Notes under the pieces: generated by a model
What the model saw: only the letters and a program-made list of their open reading frames with translations
The model's database searches: none
Told to the model about the DNA's origin: nothing
Assembly: GCA_023475455.1 (NCBI GenBank)
Contig: JAMCVR010000140.1
Span: 1 to 6,668 of the forward strand
Source of the DNA: Thermoplasmatota archaeon
GTDB taxonomy: Bacteria; Pseudomonadota; Gammaproteobacteria; Burkholderiales; Thiobacillaceae
Length of the DNA: 6,668 bases
Direction of reading: 5' to 3'
Part shown: one piece after another, positions 5,880 to 6,668 of the stretch
How the letters are laid out: the number at the start of each line of letters is the position of its first letter
Numbering within the stretch: the first letter of the stretch is position 1
Position numbers and translations under genes: made by a program

Positions 5880-5935
5880 GGCAGCGTCCTCGCGAAGGCG
5901 CGGCTTCGCGCCGAGAACGAATAGTTGTGCTTCAT
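5876..5935 (-). CDS. Possible 19-residue leader peptide coupled to PepSY gene
   Basis: ATG at 5935-5933 opens MKHNYSFSARSRAFARTLP, whose TGA overlaps the ATG of the PepSY gene (ATGA). A preceding small frame begins with GTG shortly after the aldolase stop, or at an internal ATG near 5996. It ends in TGA overlapping this ATG in the same way. No clear Shine-Dalgarno precedes it. The two ATGA links could couple translation across the 151-bp gap, or be chance in GC-rich sequence. I do not recognise the peptide. Confidence 0.2.
   Translation of the reverse strand: MKHNYSFSARSRAFARTLP
5891..5912 (-). promoter_or_regulatory. GC-rich leader hairpin next to PepSY ribosome-binding site
   Basis: Two overlapping stems are possible. 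One is cgcgaag/cttcgcg (5891-5897 with 5904-5910, 7 bp). The other is ggcgcg/cgcgcc (5897-5902 with 5907-5912, 6 bp, 4-base loop). They cannot form together. The first ends directly beside the GAGGA ribosome-binding site at 5887-5891 and covers its first base. This could modulate initiation, but no T-tract or known riboswitch is visible. Confidence 0.35.
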
Positions 5936-6030
5936 GACGTCAGTTCCAATGTTTGCTTCTGGAGCAGGCGAGCCCTCGGAGAGGCGCGTCGCTTCATGGC
6001 CTGGGGCCTCGCTTGCTTCACGTGCCGTCA

Positions 6031-6668
6031 TCACTTGAACGTCAGCAGGTTAGCCTTGATCGCCCGGAAGCTCACGCCCCGGTCATCTCCCAGCAGATAG
6101 GCCTGCGCGTCGCGTTTCTTCCGGGTCGCCGGCTGGCTGGAATCGCGCGGAATGGCGCAAAACGGAACATTGCGGTGTCGGCAGCTCGCAGCAATCTTTT
6201 CGATGGCGTCTTGCACGATCGGGTGCTGCGCTTGCCCCGGCACGCCGTAGGACTGCGACAGATCGATTGCGCCTTCGAGCACCATGTCGATGCCTGCGAC
6301 AGACAGGATGGCATCCAGGTTGTCGACGCCTTCCCTGTCTTCGATCATGGCCACCACCATGATTTCCGAATTGGCGCGCGCGAAATAGGTCGACAGATCG
6401 ATGGCGCCGAAGCCCGTGGTGCGCCCGCCGCTGATGCCGCGCGTCCCGAGCGGGTGATAGCGGCTCGCCGCAACGGCCTGCGCGGCCTCCGCGGCGTTGC
6501 GCACGTGCGGCACGACGATGCCCTGCGCGCCGCAGTCCAGAGCCCGCAAGATGGCTTCGGGCGCAGCGTTCGGCACCCGCACCAGCGGCGTAATCCCTGC
6601 GCACTCGGCCGCCCGCACCATGTTTTCGAGCGTCTCCGGATTGACGCAAACGTGTTCCATATCGAGGA
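6031..6668 (-). CDS. HpcH/HpaI aldolase-citrate lyase family enzyme, possibly SbnG-like citrate synthase (5' end beyond window)
   Basis: The frame is open to the right edge. The Met at 6660 is internal, since it is preceded in frame by LD and followed by EHV, as in the family's D-x-EH motif. Numbering from that Met, H3, R28, D42, E107 and D133 have exactly the spacing of E. coli HpaI H45, R70, D84, E149 and D175: the His/Asp dyad, the substrate arginine and the two metal ligands. So about 42 N-terminal residues are missing, and the enzyme should be a metal-dependent (beta/alpha)8 aldolase acting on pyruvate/oxaloacetate-type substrates. The metal motif reads LEGAIDLSQS instead of the usual GPADL, and the C-terminus has YLLGDDRGVSFRA. 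From memory this resembles SbnG, the citrate synthase of staphyloferrin B synthesis, and the iron-uptake neighbours fit. An ordinary catabolic aldolase is the alternative. Confidence 0.8.
   Translation of the reverse strand, partial: LDMEHVCVNPETLENMVRAAECAGITPLVRVPNAAPEAILRALDCGAQGIVVPHVRNAAEAAQAVAASRYHPLGTRGISGGRTTGFGAIDLSTYFARANSEIMVVAMIEDREGVDNLDAILSVAGIDMVLEGAIDLSQSYGVPGQAQHPIVQDAIEKIAASCRHRNVPFCAIPRDSSQPATRKKRDAQAYLLGDDRGVSFRAIKANLLTFK

Noticed and set aside
5935..5942. tgacgtca palindrome as an operator
   Set aside because: Eight bases is too short for a claim, and it coincides with the start of a mini-frame without any promoter signals nearby.
1..6668. CRISPR array, tRNA or rRNA
   Set aside because: No short regularly spaced repeats, cloverleaf or rRNA-like stretch was seen on either strand.

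Overview
The window reads as GC-rich proteobacterial chromosome, most likely betaproteobacterial. This is inferred from base composition, codon use and the style of the Ton proteins; no taxonomic marker is present. Every gene I can support lies on the minus strand, so transcription runs from right to left. The theme is TonB-dependent uptake of ferric siderophore or ferric citrate.

In transcription order: (1) an HpcH/HpaI-family aldolase/citrate-lyase-type enzyme, cut by the right edge (6031-6668), whose motifs and setting suggest an SbnG-like citrate synthase of a carboxylate-siderophore pathway; (2) a 151-bp gap with two tiny coupled reading frames and a GC hairpin; (3) a four-helix PepSY-TM protein (4797-5879) of the ferric-siderophore reductase type; (4) a 189-bp gap with a 13-bp inverted repeat around a smaller hairpin; (5) a very good sigma70 promoter with a Fur box between its -35 and -10 (4579-4607); (6) tonB (3719-4552), exbB (2960-3715) and exbD (1748-2170); (7) a small hairpin-plus-T-tract terminator; (8) a hairpin that buries the Shine-Dalgarno of the last gene; (9) a FecA-like TonB-dependent outer-membrane receptor (1639 down to the left edge).

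The unusual part is structural. A perfect 793-bp head-to-tail duplication (1968-2760 and 2761-3553) lies inside exbB-exbD. It leaves one intact exbB, one intact exbD, and a scar between them made of a 5'-only exbD fragment and a 3'-only exbB fragment. The receptor gene carries a second, independent duplication with a 630-bp (210-codon, in-frame) period. Its visible identical part is exactly 127 bp (1-127 = 631-757) and starts at the first base of the window. 127 is a common maximum k-mer size in short-read assembly, so this may be an assembly-graph loop at a contig end rather than biology. The 793-bp repeat could be a real recent duplication or a similar artefact.

Proposed working model: in low iron, Fur leaves the tonB promoter. 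TonB-ExbB-ExbD then energise the receptor, the PepSY-TM protein reduces the imported ferric siderophore at the inner membrane, and the aldolase-family enzyme may supply a precursor. I see no wholly new system; the duplications and the non-coding control elements are the points worth checking.
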